Positions 7,265-15,078 of a stretch of 64,000 nt of DNA are shown here, piece by piece. The notes under the pieces are model-generated. The model ran no database searches, was not told the DNA's origin, and saw nothing but the letters and a program-made list of their open reading frames with translations. Source of the DNA: Nonomuraea pusilla (lineage in GTDB: Bacteria > Actinomycetota > Actinomycetes > Streptosporangiales > Streptosporangiaceae); contig NZ_FOBF01000001.1 of the NCBI RefSeq assembly GCF_900109355.1, positions 186,001 through 250,000 on the forward strand, given 5' to 3'. How positions within the stretch are numbered: the stretch's first letter is position 1; each line of letters begins with the position of its first letter. The position numbers were made by a program, and so were the translations under genes.

Positions 7265-7926
7265 GAGATCTCCGACCTCACCAGTCCGTCGCGGACGCGC
7301 ACCCGCCGCGGGCACGCCATCGCCACCTCCGTGTCGTGCGTGATGATGACGATGGTGATGCCGGCCGCGTTCAGCCTCCTGAACAGCGCCATGACCTCGG
7401 CGCCCGCCTCGGAGTCGAGGTTGCCCGTCGGCTCGTCGGCCAGCAGCAGCGGCGGCTCGCCCGCCACCGCCCTGGCGACGGCCACCCGCTGCATCTGCCC
7501 GCCGGACAACTGGTGCGGCCGGTGCCCGAGCCGGTGCCCCAGGCCGACCCGTTCGAGCGCCGCCGCCGCCCGCGCCCGCCGCTGCCTCCTCGACAGGCCC
7601 GTGTAGAGCAGGCCCTCGGCCACGTTGTCCAGCGCGGAGGCGCCGGGGGACAGGTGGAACTGCTGGAAGACGAACCCGATGTAGCGGGCGCGCAGCGCCG
7701 AGAGCTGGCTGTCCGACAGCCGGCTCACGTCGTGCCCGGCCACCCGCACCGTGCCGGCGGTGGGCCGGTCGAGGGTGCCGGCGATCTGCAGCAGCGTGGA
7801 CTTGCCCGAGCCGGACGGGCCCACCACCGACACCATCTCGCCCCGGCGGATGACCAGGTCCACGTCGCGCAGCGCCATCACCTTGCCGTAGCTCTTGCTC
7901 ACGCCGCGGATCTCCAGGATGTTCAT
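7261..7926 (-). CDS. MacB-type ABC transporter ATP-binding protein
   Basis: 221 residues, the normal length for a LolD/MacB ATPase. Walker A is GPSGSGKST, the Q-loop is FVFQQFHL, the signature is LSGGQMQRVAVARA, Walker B is LLLADEPTGNLD and the switch His is in IITHD. All catalytic residues are present, unlike in the second ATPase of this operon. Start ATG at 7926 overlaps the stop of the adaptor gene, and its own stop overlaps the permease start. Confidence 0.94.
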   Translation of the reverse strand: MNILEIRGVSKSYGKVMALRDVDLVIRRGEMVSVVGPSGSGKSTLLQIAGTLDRPTAGTVRVAGHDVSRLSDSQLSALRARYIGFVFQQFHLSPGASALDNVAEGLLYTGLSRRQRRARAAAALERVGLGHRLGHRPHQLSGGQMQRVAVARAVAGEPPLLLADEPTGNLDSEAGAEVMALFRRLNAAGITIVIITHDTEVAMACPRRVRVRDGLVRSEIS

Positions 7927-9020
7927 CGGCCCGACACCGAGACCTGCAGGCCCTCGGCGAGCCCCGCGCCGCTCACCTCCACCCGGCCGTTGCCGAACGC
8001 GCCGGTCTTCACGGGGACCCGCGTCAGGCGGCCCGGCTCGACGACCTCGACCCCGTACCCGCCCTCCGGCAGCGCGAGCAGGGCCTCCACCGGCACCGTG
8101 AGGACGTTCTCGGCCCGGCGGCGCTCCAGCTCGACGGTCACGGGCGCCTCGTCGAGCGAGCCGAGCGACCTGGCCGACACCTTGATCTCCACCTCCACCG
8201 TGGCGCCGCTCTCCTGGTTGTCCGACCGCTTGGCGACCTTGGCCACCTTCGCGACCCGGGAGATCCTGCCGGTGGCCTTCCTGCCGTCGGCCAGCTTGAC
8301 GGTGACCTTCCTGCCGACCTTGGCGATGTCCTGCCGGTCGGCGTCGAGATCGATGCGCACCAGGCGGTCGGTGCCGGTGACCTTCAGCACCGGCCGCTGC
8401 GCCGGGATCTGGTCGCCGATCTCGACGTTCGTCTCGCTCACCCGCACCTCCTCCGCGAGGAAGATGATGTCGGCGGGCGACACCTCGCCGTCGCGCTCCA
8501 TCCCCCTGTCCTTCTGCCAGGCGCGGACCGCCCTCCGGGTCGCGGCGGTGAAACGGGTGTCGACGGTCATGCCCTTGCGGTAGCCGAGGGCGCGCAGGTT
8601 CCGTTCGAGCTGCTCGACGTCGGGGCCGCGCTTGACCCCCTCCTTCAGCGTCCGGTACGCGGGCAGCTTGCCGTACAGCAGGATCCGCGGCCGGCGGTCG
8701 ACGTGGTAGAGCGCCCTGCCGCGCTTGATGACCTTGCCCTCCGCCGGGAGGCTGGTGATCGTGCCGCCCGCGCCCGCCTTGATCGTGCGTTCGCCCGCGT
8801 ACGTCAGCGTGCCGTTCACGCTCTCCTTGTCGACCAGGTCGCCCCGGGTGATCGGCTTGGTGGCGGTGACCGCCCTGGTCGGGGTCGGCGTGGCGGCCGG
8901 CCGCGCCCGCGGCCCCGCGTCGAAGAACGCCGCCGAGGCGTGGACGCCCGCCGCGGTGACCGCGCTGCCGGCCGCGGCCGTGCACAACGCGACCAGCACC
9001 CCCTTGAGCCGCCCGCTCAC
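7923..9020 (-). CDS. HlyD/MacA-like adaptor with peptidoglycan-binding domain
   Basis: 365 residues. An N-terminal membrane anchor or signal (LKGVLVALCTAAAGSAVTAA) is followed by a biotinyl-lipoyl-like segment (KAGAGGTITSLPAEGKVI), a peptidoglycan-binding repeat (DVEQLERNLRALGY, about 115-165) and the second half of a membrane-fusion protein ending in beta-barrel strands. This peptidoglycan-binding adaptor plus MacB pair is common in actinobacteria, where the adaptor reaches into the wall rather than to an outer membrane. The GTG at 9020 overlaps the lipoprotein stop (GTGA). Confidence 0.88.
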   Translation of the reverse strand: MSGRLKGVLVALCTAAAGSAVTAAGVHASAAFFDAGPRARPAATPTPTRAVTATKPITRGDLVDKESVNGTLTYAGERTIKAGAGGTITSLPAEGKVIKRGRALYHVDRRPRILLYGKLPAYRTLKEGVKRGPDVEQLERNLRALGYRKGMTVDTRFTAATRRAVRAWQKDRGMERDGEVSPADIIFLAEEVRVSETNVEIGDQIPAQRPVLKVTGTDRLVRIDLDADRQDIAKVGRKVTVKLADGRKATGRISRVAKVAKVAKRSDNQESGATVEVEIKVSARSLGSLDEAPVTVELERRRAENVLTVPVEALLALPEGGYGVEVVEPGRLTRVPVKTGAFGNGRVEVSGAGLAEGLQVSVSGR

Positions 9021-9538
9021 TGCGCACCACCCTCGCCCTGCAGCTGCCGCGCGCACTTCTCGCCGGCCGCCTGGAACTTGGGGTCGTTGATGTCGAGGTT
9101 CGGGTTCTCCTGGGGCGGGTCCGGCACGTCGAAGCCCTGCTCCCTCATGCACCGGGCGACCTGGACGAGCTGGTCGCGCATCTTCGGGTCGTCCAGCGGG
9201 TTCGGGATCTGAGAGGCGTACTCCTCGCAGGCCTTCACCGCCTTCTCCAGCGTGGCCTGGTCGCCCTCGTACTTCCAGGTGCGCTCCTCGGGGGAGCCCG
9301 GGTCGGGCACGTCGATGCCGTTCTGGCGCAGGCACTGGGTGAGCTTCAGCATGGCGTCGTCCGCGCCGGCCGAGGCCGACGCCGAGGGCCTGGGCGCGGC
9401 CGACGCCGCCTTGGCCGAGGCGGCCGGGGTGCCCATGATGGCGATCGCGATGGGGTGGCGCTCGTCCCGCTGGGCGCAGCCGGTCAGGGCCGCCAGGCCG
9501 AGGAGCGCGGCGGCGAGCGCGGCGAGGGTCCTGGTCAC
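9017..9538 (-). CDS. lipoprotein with duplicated Cys motif
   Basis: 173 residues. A signal peptide ends in the lipobox LTGC, so the mature protein is lipid-anchored outside. The rest contains two related units, CLRQNGIDVPDP (about 91) and CMREQGFDVPDP (about 139), each followed about 35 to 40 residues later by another Cys, which suggests an internal duplication with two disulphides. I know this motif from actinobacterial lipoproteins next to peptidoglycan-binding ABC operons, but no function is established. GTG start at 9538 overlaps the upstream permease stop. Confidence 0.82.
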   Translation of the reverse strand: MTRTLAALAAALLGLAALTGCAQRDERHPIAIAIMGTPAASAKAASAAPRPSASASAGADDAMLKLTQCLRQNGIDVPDPGSPEERTWKYEGDQATLEKAVKACEEYASQIPNPLDDPKMRDQLVQVARCMREQGFDVPDPPQENPNLDINDPKFQAAGEKCARQLQGEGGAQ

Positions 9539-10308
9539 GGGCGGCCGTCCCAGTCGAAGACGCGCCGGGTGACCACGTTCACCACGGCCGCCGCGACGAC
9601 CAGCCCGGCCACGGCCGGCCACGTCTCCGACAGCCGCCCCAGCGACGCGTGGAAGACGAAGTCGTTGAGCTGGGCCAGCGGGTTGTAGGTGGTGATCTCG
9701 TAGAACCAGGGCGCCACGCCCTTCCATCCCTCCCTCGGGACGCCGAGGCCGCTCCCGGCGAACAGCAGGACGAAGCAGAGCGTCGCCGCCACCCGGGCCC
9801 CGGCCGGCGGCATCCGCAGGCCGCCGAGCAGCAGCCCCGTGCTGAACGCGCAGTAGGTGACGGCCAGCGCCGCGCCCGCCATGCCCAGCGGGTGCCAGGA
9901 CCTCGGGGGGCCGTACAGCAGGAACGTCACCCCCGCGAACAGCGCCACCGACCCGGCGACCAGCAGGCCGGCGGCGACCGCGTGGGCGGCGACGTACCGG
10001 CCGGCCCCCGACGGCGCGCGGCCCAGCAGCCGCAGCGTCCCCCGCCCGCGCAGGTCCGCGACGTGGGTGGCGAGCACCGTGATCCCGACCGAGGCGGCGA
10101 CCGTGCCGGCCATCTCCGCCAGCAGCCGGTCGATGACCCGCACCCCCGGCATCGCGCCGAACTCAAGCGTCGGGAACGAGAAGCCGATGAACAGCATGAG
10201 CAGCAGCAGCACCGCGAACGGCAGGACGACCGCCGACAGCAGCACCGCCGGGGACCGCGCGAGCAGCATCAGCTCGACCCGGACCATCGCCCACAGGTGG
10301 CCGTTCAC
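9535..10308 (-). CDS. ABC-2 type transporter permease
   Basis: 257 residues with six predicted membrane helices (first SAVVLPFAVLLLLMLFIGF, last VAGLVVAAAVVNVV). This is the size and pattern of ABC-2 permeases that export drugs, lipids or polysaccharides. It is paired with the degenerate ATPase encoded just upstream; the GTG at 10308 overlaps the ATPase stop. Confidence 0.88.
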   Translation of the reverse strand: MNGHLWAMVRVELMLLARSPAVLLSAVVLPFAVLLLLMLFIGFSFPTLEFGAMPGVRVIDRLLAEMAGTVAASVGITVLATHVADLRGRGTLRLLGRAPSGAGRYVAAHAVAAGLLVAGSVALFAGVTFLLYGPPRSWHPLGMAGAALAVTYCAFSTGLLLGGLRMPPAGARVAATLCFVLLFAGSGLGVPREGWKGVAPWFYEITTYNPLAQLNDFVFHASLGRLSETWPAVAGLVVAAAVVNVVTRRVFDWDGRP

Positions 10309-11198
10309 CGGCCGCGCTCCAGGGCCGCGGGCTCGGGCACGGCGGCCAGGGTCAGGTAGGCGTCCCTGAGCGTGGGCGGGCGGATCGACCAGATCCGGTC
10401 GCCGCTCAGCGGGGCGAGCTCCTGGATGGCGGCCTCCAGCGCCGGGCGGGAGCCGTACAGGTAGGTGGAGCTGGCGTAGGGCAGGACGCGCACCTCCCGC
10501 GGCCGTCCCACCTTCATGTGGGACGGCACCCGCAGCACGAAGACGGAGCCGAGCAGCCGGATCAGCCGCGACGGCGAGCCCTCCGCGAGCACCCGGCCCC
10601 GGCGCAGCAGCACGACCCGGTCGGCCAGCCGCTCCGCCTGCGCCAGGTCGTCGAGGGTGACGCACACCCCGCCGTAGCCGTCGCGCAGCTCGCCGAGCGC
10701 CTGCTCGATCCGCTGCCTGCTGCCCGGCTTGAGCCCGGTCGTCGGCCCGTCCAGCAGCACCAGCTCCGGGTTGCCCGCCAGGGCCAGCGCGATCATGACC
10801 CGTCTGCGCTGGCCGTCGGTGAGCGCCTTGAACCGGCGGGGGAGCAGCGGCTCCAGGTCGAGCAGGTCGAGCAGGCGCGGCGGCAGGCCGCGGGTGCCGT
10901 ACAGGCGGGAGAACAGCGACAGGACCTCGGCCACCTTCATCCGGTCCGGCAGGCTCTCGTCGCCCAGGCTCACGGCGACGCCCGGCGGCAGCGGGTCGCC
11001 GGGGCCCACGGTGCGGCCGAGCATCTCGACGCCGCCCGCGTCCGGCTCCGCCGCGCCGGCCAGGCACTCCATCAGCGCCGTCTTGCCGCTGCCCGGCGGC
11101 CCGACCACGCAGACGATCTCGCCGCGCTCCACCGTGAAGGACACCTCCTCCAGCACCTGGCCCTTGCTGAGGTCGGTGACGTCGAGCAACGGCGTCAT
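10305..11198 (-). CDS. degenerate ABC transporter ATP-binding protein
   Basis: 297 residues with the fold of a drug-export ATPase, but several catalytic positions are changed. Walker A is intact (GPPGSGKTA). The signature is ALTDGQRRR instead of LSGGQ. Walker B reads VLLDGPTTGL, so the catalytic Glu is Gly, and the switch His is replaced by Asp (VTLDDLAQAE). The Q-loop Gln is also not evident. The protein probably binds ATP but hydrolyses it poorly. It is the second gene of the operon, between the MinD-like ATPase and the ABC-2 permease, with 4-base overlaps on both sides. Confidence 0.88.
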   Translation of the reverse strand: MTPLLDVTDLSKGQVLEEVSFTVERGEIVCVVGPPGSGKTALMECLAGAAEPDAGGVEMLGRTVGPGDPLPPGVAVSLGDESLPDRMKVAEVLSLFSRLYGTRGLPPRLLDLLDLEPLLPRRFKALTDGQRRRVMIALALAGNPELVLLDGPTTGLKPGSRQRIEQALGELRDGYGGVCVTLDDLAQAERLADRVVLLRRGRVLAEGSPSRLIRLLGSVFVLRVPSHMKVGRPREVRVLPYASSTYLYGSRPALEAAIQELAPLSGDRIWSIRPPTLRDAYLTLAAVPEPAALERGR

Positions 11199-13360
11199 GC
11201 GTCCGCTCGCTGGCTGAACCGGTCCGCGATGGTGGCGCCCACCTCCAGATAGGTGTCGCGGGTCGCGGTGCGCAGGAGGTCGAGGTCGACCTCCGCGCCC
11301 TGCTCCAGGTGCGGGTCGAACGGGACGCCGATGACGGCCCTGCAGCGCTTGGCGAAGTGGCCCTTCAGCTCCTCGATGTTGATCGGGTTGCGGCGGGTGT
11401 TCTTGACCGCCGACAGGACCACGACGGCGTCCCTGGCCAGCTTCTGGTGGCCGTGGGCCTGCAGCCAGTCGAGGGTGGCCGACGCCGACCTCGCGCCGTC
11501 CACGGTGACCGGGCTGACCAGCACGATCTGGTCGGCCATGTCCAGGATCGCGCTCATCGCCGAGTGCAGCATGCCGGTGCCGCAGTCGGTGATCGAGATG
11601 GAGTAGAACTGCTCCAGGATCTGGGCGACGGCCCGGTAGTCCTCGGCGTTGAACGCCTCCGAGATCGCCGGGTCGCGGTCGGAGGCCAGCACCTCCAGAC
11701 GGGACGGCGCCTGGGAGGTGTAGGAGCGGACGTCGGCGTAGCGCCAGATGCCGCCCCGGTCGTTCAGCAGGTCTCGGACCGTGGCGGGCGACTCCAGGCG
11801 GAGCTTCTCCGACAGGGTGCCGCGGTCGGGGTTGGCGTCCACCGCGATGACCCGGTCGCCCCGCTGGTGGGCGAGCGTGGAGCCGAGGCCGATGGTGGTC
11901 GTGGTCTTGCCCACCCCGCCCTTGAGGCTCATGACGGCGATACGGAAGTGGCCCGCGGCCACCGGGCGCCTGATGCGTTCGATCAGCTCCTGGCGGCGCC
12001 GCTCGGCCTTGGAGTCGGGCAGGCGTACGAGTCCGCCGGTCGCCTGGTACACGACCTTGCGCCAGCCGCCGGACGGGGGGCGCCGGCGGGTGCGCAGCAA
12101 CCGGTCGGGACGCAGGCTCTCGGACGTGGTCGCCGCGTCGGCGAACGCCGCCTCGGGAACCGGCACGCCGCCGGGCGGCCGCGGGGGGACATGCGGGGCG
12201 CCGGGCGGCGGCATGGGTGAGAGGCCGGGCGGCGGGACGCCCGGAGCGCCGGGCAACGAGAGGTCGGAACTGCCGGGCGACGGGATGTCGGGGGCGCCGG
12301 GTAACCGGAGGTCGGAACTGCCGGGCAACGGGATGTCGGGGGCGCCGGTCGGTGGGACGCCGGAAGTTCCGGGCGACGGGGCGCCGGGAGGCGGGACGCC
12401 GGGAGGACCGGGCAACGGGATGTCCGGGGCGCCGGGCGGCGGGAGGTCGGGAGTGCCGGGCGGCGGGAAGACGCGCACCGGCCGGGAGGGCGGCGCGGTC
12501 GCGCGGGGCGGGGCCGGCCTGGGCGCCGCCCCGGCCGGCGGAGGCTCGGGTATCCCCGCCTCGGTCGCCGCGGCCTCGGGCGGCATGGGCCCCCGCGGCG
12601 CGCCGCCGCCGGGGACTCCCGCCCCGGGCCCGGCGAACGGCGCGCCGAGAGGGCCGGCGAACGGCGCGCCGAAGGCGTCGGCGGAGGGGACGGCGAAAGG
12701 CGTGCTGAGGGGGTCGATGAGGGGAGGGCCGAGTGGCCCGGGGGCCACGGCGTCCGATGCGGGACCGGCGGAGGGTGTGCCATCGGGCCGCGTGAACGGC
12801 GTGCCGTTCGAACCGGTGCCGATCGGCGCGGTGGGGGGCGTGTCGTCGACCGGCCCTGCACCGACCGGCCCTGCACCGACCGAGCCTGCACCGAACGGAT
12901 CTGCGCCGACCGGATCTGCGCCGATCACCCCGGCGTCGAGGGCGCCGGCGTCGAGCCCCCAGGGGCCGGCGTCCCCGGTGCCGGTCTCCCCGGTGCTCCC
13001 GGGGGCGGGCGGGTCGGTCACGGCGTCGCGCGGGCCGCCTGGCCCGTCCTTTGGCCCGTCCTCGCCTGAGGACGAAGGGCTGGGCCGGAAGACGGGGCTG
13101 GGCGGGGTCCACATCTCGAAGGGCCCCTGCCCGAGGAAGGGGGAGGGCGGCTCGGAGCCCTCGCGGTCCTGCTGCGACCACAGCCCCGACGGCGGCGGTG
13201 GCGGCGGCTTCTCGGCGGCGCGCGCGCCGGTCGCCCTGTTGGGCGGCGGGAACCGGATGGTACGCGTCAGATCCGGATCGAAGGAGGTTTCCCCGTTCAC
13301 CCCACCCTTGCGCTGCTCGTCGGCATTTCCCTGAGACTGTTCATCCGGCCCGCCGTGCAT
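11195..13360 (-). CDS. MinD/ParA-like ATPase with long Pro-rich N-terminus
   Basis: 721 residues. The first 400 or so are disordered and rich in Pro, Gly and Ala, with degenerate repeats around PGAPDIPLPG. The last 300 are a MinD/ParA ATPase: deviant Walker A KGGVGKTTTT (about 481-490), switch I AVDANPDRGTL, and DCGTGMLHSAMS. This architecture is seen in actinobacterial proteins linked to type VII secretion (EspI-like) and to polar positioning of envelope machines. Here it heads an operon of two ABC systems and may place them at a site in the cell (inference). Start ATG at 13360. Confidence 0.87.
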   Translation of the reverse strand: MHGGPDEQSQGNADEQRKGGVNGETSFDPDLTRTIRFPPPNRATGARAAEKPPPPPPSGLWSQQDREGSEPPSPFLGQGPFEMWTPPSPVFRPSPSSSGEDGPKDGPGGPRDAVTDPPAPGSTGETGTGDAGPWGLDAGALDAGVIGADPVGADPFGAGSVGAGPVGAGPVDDTPPTAPIGTGSNGTPFTRPDGTPSAGPASDAVAPGPLGPPLIDPLSTPFAVPSADAFGAPFAGPLGAPFAGPGAGVPGGGAPRGPMPPEAAATEAGIPEPPPAGAAPRPAPPRATAPPSRPVRVFPPPGTPDLPPPGAPDIPLPGPPGVPPPGAPSPGTSGVPPTGAPDIPLPGSSDLRLPGAPDIPSPGSSDLSLPGAPGVPPPGLSPMPPPGAPHVPPRPPGGVPVPEAAFADAATTSESLRPDRLLRTRRRPPSGGWRKVVYQATGGLVRLPDSKAERRRQELIERIRRPVAAGHFRIAVMSLKGGVGKTTTTIGLGSTLAHQRGDRVIAVDANPDRGTLSEKLRLESPATVRDLLNDRGGIWRYADVRSYTSQAPSRLEVLASDRDPAISEAFNAEDYRAVAQILEQFYSISITDCGTGMLHSAMSAILDMADQIVLVSPVTVDGARSASATLDWLQAHGHQKLARDAVVVLSAVKNTRRNPINIEELKGHFAKRCRAVIGVPFDPHLEQGAEVDLDLLRTATRDTYLEVGATIADRFSQRADA

Positions 13361-13608
13361 GCCTCACACCCGTCCGCACTCCATGCGCATCAACTGCCCG
13401 CAGGACATTCCACGAATAACAACGTACATGCAGACTTGTCAAGATTGAAGATGCGAAACCAGACTCAGTGGGTTTTGCCGCCAAAGCGACCAATGTCCGC
13501 TTTGTCGGTATTAATGGGATGATTCGAGCAATCCTCATGATGGGGAGCAAACAATGCGGCGCCCTGCCACTTTTGCACTTGTTCTGTGACTTTTACCCCC
13601 TGGAGATT

Positions 13609-13639
13609 GACCGTCGGCTCGCTTACGCTTTCGACGGTC
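13609..13639. promoter_or_regulatory. inverted repeat in the leader of the membrane protein gene
   Basis: GACCGTCG (13609-13616) and CGACGGTC (13632-13639) are perfect inverted copies 15 bases apart, 17 bases before the ATG. It may be an operator or a leader hairpin. The rest of 13361-13656 is AT-richer than its surroundings and probably holds divergent promoters; I see no gene there. Confidence 0.4.
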
Positions 13640-13656
13640 CCAGAGAGGAAAGGTAT

Positions 13657-14097
13657 ATGGCTCACAACAACGAGTTAATCCCCGGCATGCCGGGAACTGT
13701 CAGGGCCGTCCAGATTTTCATGTGGATCAGCGTGGTGCTGGGAGTCATCCTGCTGCTGGTCGGGGCGCTGAGCCTGCTCGCGGTGAACGCACTCGCCGGC
13801 GATCCGGAGATCGCTCAGGCGGCATCCGCGCTGCCCGCGATGGGGGTGATGTGGGGCCTGTTGCTGATCTCGGCCGTTCTCGTGGTGGCGCAGCTCGTGC
13901 TGGTGATCAGGATCCCGCGCCGGCAGGCCGCGACGCGGACCGGCATCATCGGGCTCTTCGTCGTCAGCGCCGTCGTCAGCATCGTCACCTCCCTGCTCAC
14001 CACGGACTACCTCTCCAACGGGATCTCGCTGATCCTGTCCGCGCTGCTCGTCGGCCTGCTCTTCACCGACAGCGCCAAGAGGTACTTCGCCGCCTGA
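13657..14097 (+). CDS. small four-helix membrane protein
   Basis: 146 residues, start ATG at 13657 after AGAGGAAAGG. Four hydrophobic segments are visible (about 20-48, 60-85, 95-115 and 120-138), with basic loops such as RIPRRQAATR. I do not recognise the family; similar small membrane proteins of unknown role are common in actinobacteria. It stands alone: the MinD operon diverges from it and the GPP34 gene converges on it. Confidence 0.8.
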   Translation: MAHNNELIPGMPGTVRAVQIFMWISVVLGVILLLVGALSLLAVNALAGDPEIAQAASALPAMGVMWGLLLISAVLVVAQLVLVIRIPRRQAATRTGIIGLFVVSAVVSIVTSLLTTDYLSNGISLILSALLVGLLFTDSAKRYFAA

Positions 14098-14127
14098 CGC
14101 CCCTCGCGGGCCAGGCGTCTCGACACG

Positions 14128-14170
14128 CACGGCCGGCGCCGGACTATGCAGGAATCCGGCGTCGGCCGTG
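14128..14170. terminator. bidirectional terminator hairpin
   Basis: CACGGCCGGCGCCGGA (14128-14143) and TCCGGCGTCGGCCGTG (14155-14170) pair over 16 bases with one mismatch around an 11-base loop, between two converging genes. Confidence 0.7.
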
Positions 14171-14181
14171 CTGTCCCGATC

Positions 14182-14841
14182 CTATGACCCGCCGGAGGAG
14201 AGAAGCGTCATGCCGTCGGCCAGGTCGCCCGGCTTCTTCGTCGTCTTGTCGACGTAGGTCTTCACCGCCTGTCCCGCCCAGTCGTCGCGGACGAGCTCCT
14301 CGACGCGCTTGCCGCCGTCGAGGTCGAACAGGTGCCCCAGCACGCCGCTGCGGTGGGCCAGGGCGAGCAGGGTGACGGTGCGGGCGTCGGGCTCGTGGCC
14401 GCGCAGCACCCTGCCCAGCAGCGCCCTGACCTCGCGCAGCGGCGCGACGTCGGCGTACTCGTACCGCTCGACGGGGATCAGCCCCAGCGTCCGCGACCTG
14501 GCGGCGCCGAACACCCCCCGCTCCGCCAGCCGCCGCAGGTAGTGCCGGTACTTCCGCACAGGATTGATCATGATCAGCCAGCGGCTGGGCGTCAGTTCCT
14601 TGCCCACCTTCACCATGCGCGTGAGCACGGCGTCCAGTTCGGGGTCGCCGACCGGCCGCCGGTCGGCCACGGCCAGGTTCGCGCCGCGCAGCTCCACCCT
14701 CCCGAGCTCGGCCAGGTCAGCGAGCTCGGCGGCGGTGAGGCTGACGTTGAGCACGTTGTTGGGGATCAACTGCTTGCCGTCGGTCTCCCGGTGGGCGAGC
14801 AGGATCAGCTCTTCCGCGAACGTCAACTGTTCACTGGACAT
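14182..14841 (-). CDS. GPP34 family phosphoprotein
   Basis: 219 residues matching the GPP34 (Golgi phosphoprotein 3-like) family: LTFAEELILLAHRETDG at the start, then the ELADLAELGRVELRG beta-hairpin region, and a helical C-terminus. Eukaryotic GOLPH3 binds PI4P; the actinobacterial versions are abundant and of unknown role, probably membrane associated. ATG at 14841. It is transcribed away from the lanthipeptide cluster, so their promoters share the 14842-15078 gap. Confidence 0.9.
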   Translation of the reverse strand: MSSEQLTFAEELILLAHRETDGKQLIPNNVLNVSLTAAELADLAELGRVELRGANLAVADRRPVGDPELDAVLTRMVKVGKELTPSRWLIMINPVRKYRHYLRRLAERGVFGAARSRTLGLIPVERYEYADVAPLREVRALLGRVLRGHEPDARTVTLLALAHRSGVLGHLFDLDGGKRVEELVRDDWAGQAVKTYVDKTTKKPGDLADGMTLLSSGGS

Positions 14842-14953
14842 GCCGTGAGTGTCACCCGGGACCGGCGGGCCGCGTAGACCCCGATGTCATCGGCTCGATG
14901 TGACATTCGTCATGTGGCTCTTGACAAGCGCTCCGACCTGCGACGACGCCCAT

Positions 14954-14996
14954 GGAAGCGGCGAGGAAGCGGGGAGGAAGCGGCGGTTGTTAGCTT
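14954..14996 (+). promoter_or_regulatory. predicted SARP operator and -10 box of the lanthipeptide operon
   Basis: Three direct repeats of 11 bp follow one another: GGAAGCGGCGA (14954), GGAAGCGGGGA (14965) and GGAAGCGGCGG (14976). The last GGAAGCG heptamer ends at 14982 and exactly 8 bases later comes TAGCTT (14991-14996), which fits a TANNNT -10 box. SARP activators are known to bind heptameric direct repeats with 11-bp spacing, the last one 8 bp from the -10 element. A SARP gene lies in the same cluster at 29598. Transcription would start near 15003, 76 bases before the first gene. Confidence 0.7.
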
Positions 14997-15078
14997 GGCC
15001 CGCAGCGGGTTCGGGGGAACTCCGGGGGAACTTCGCCAGGACGCTCGCGCGCCACGCTCGCCGACGGACGGGGGAACG

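Noticed and set aside
11309..13334. Long plus-strand frames opposite the MinD-like gene
   Set aside because: They are antisense to a clear Walker ATPase and a Pro-rich tail; the Gly-rich plus product is the mirror of the repeats.
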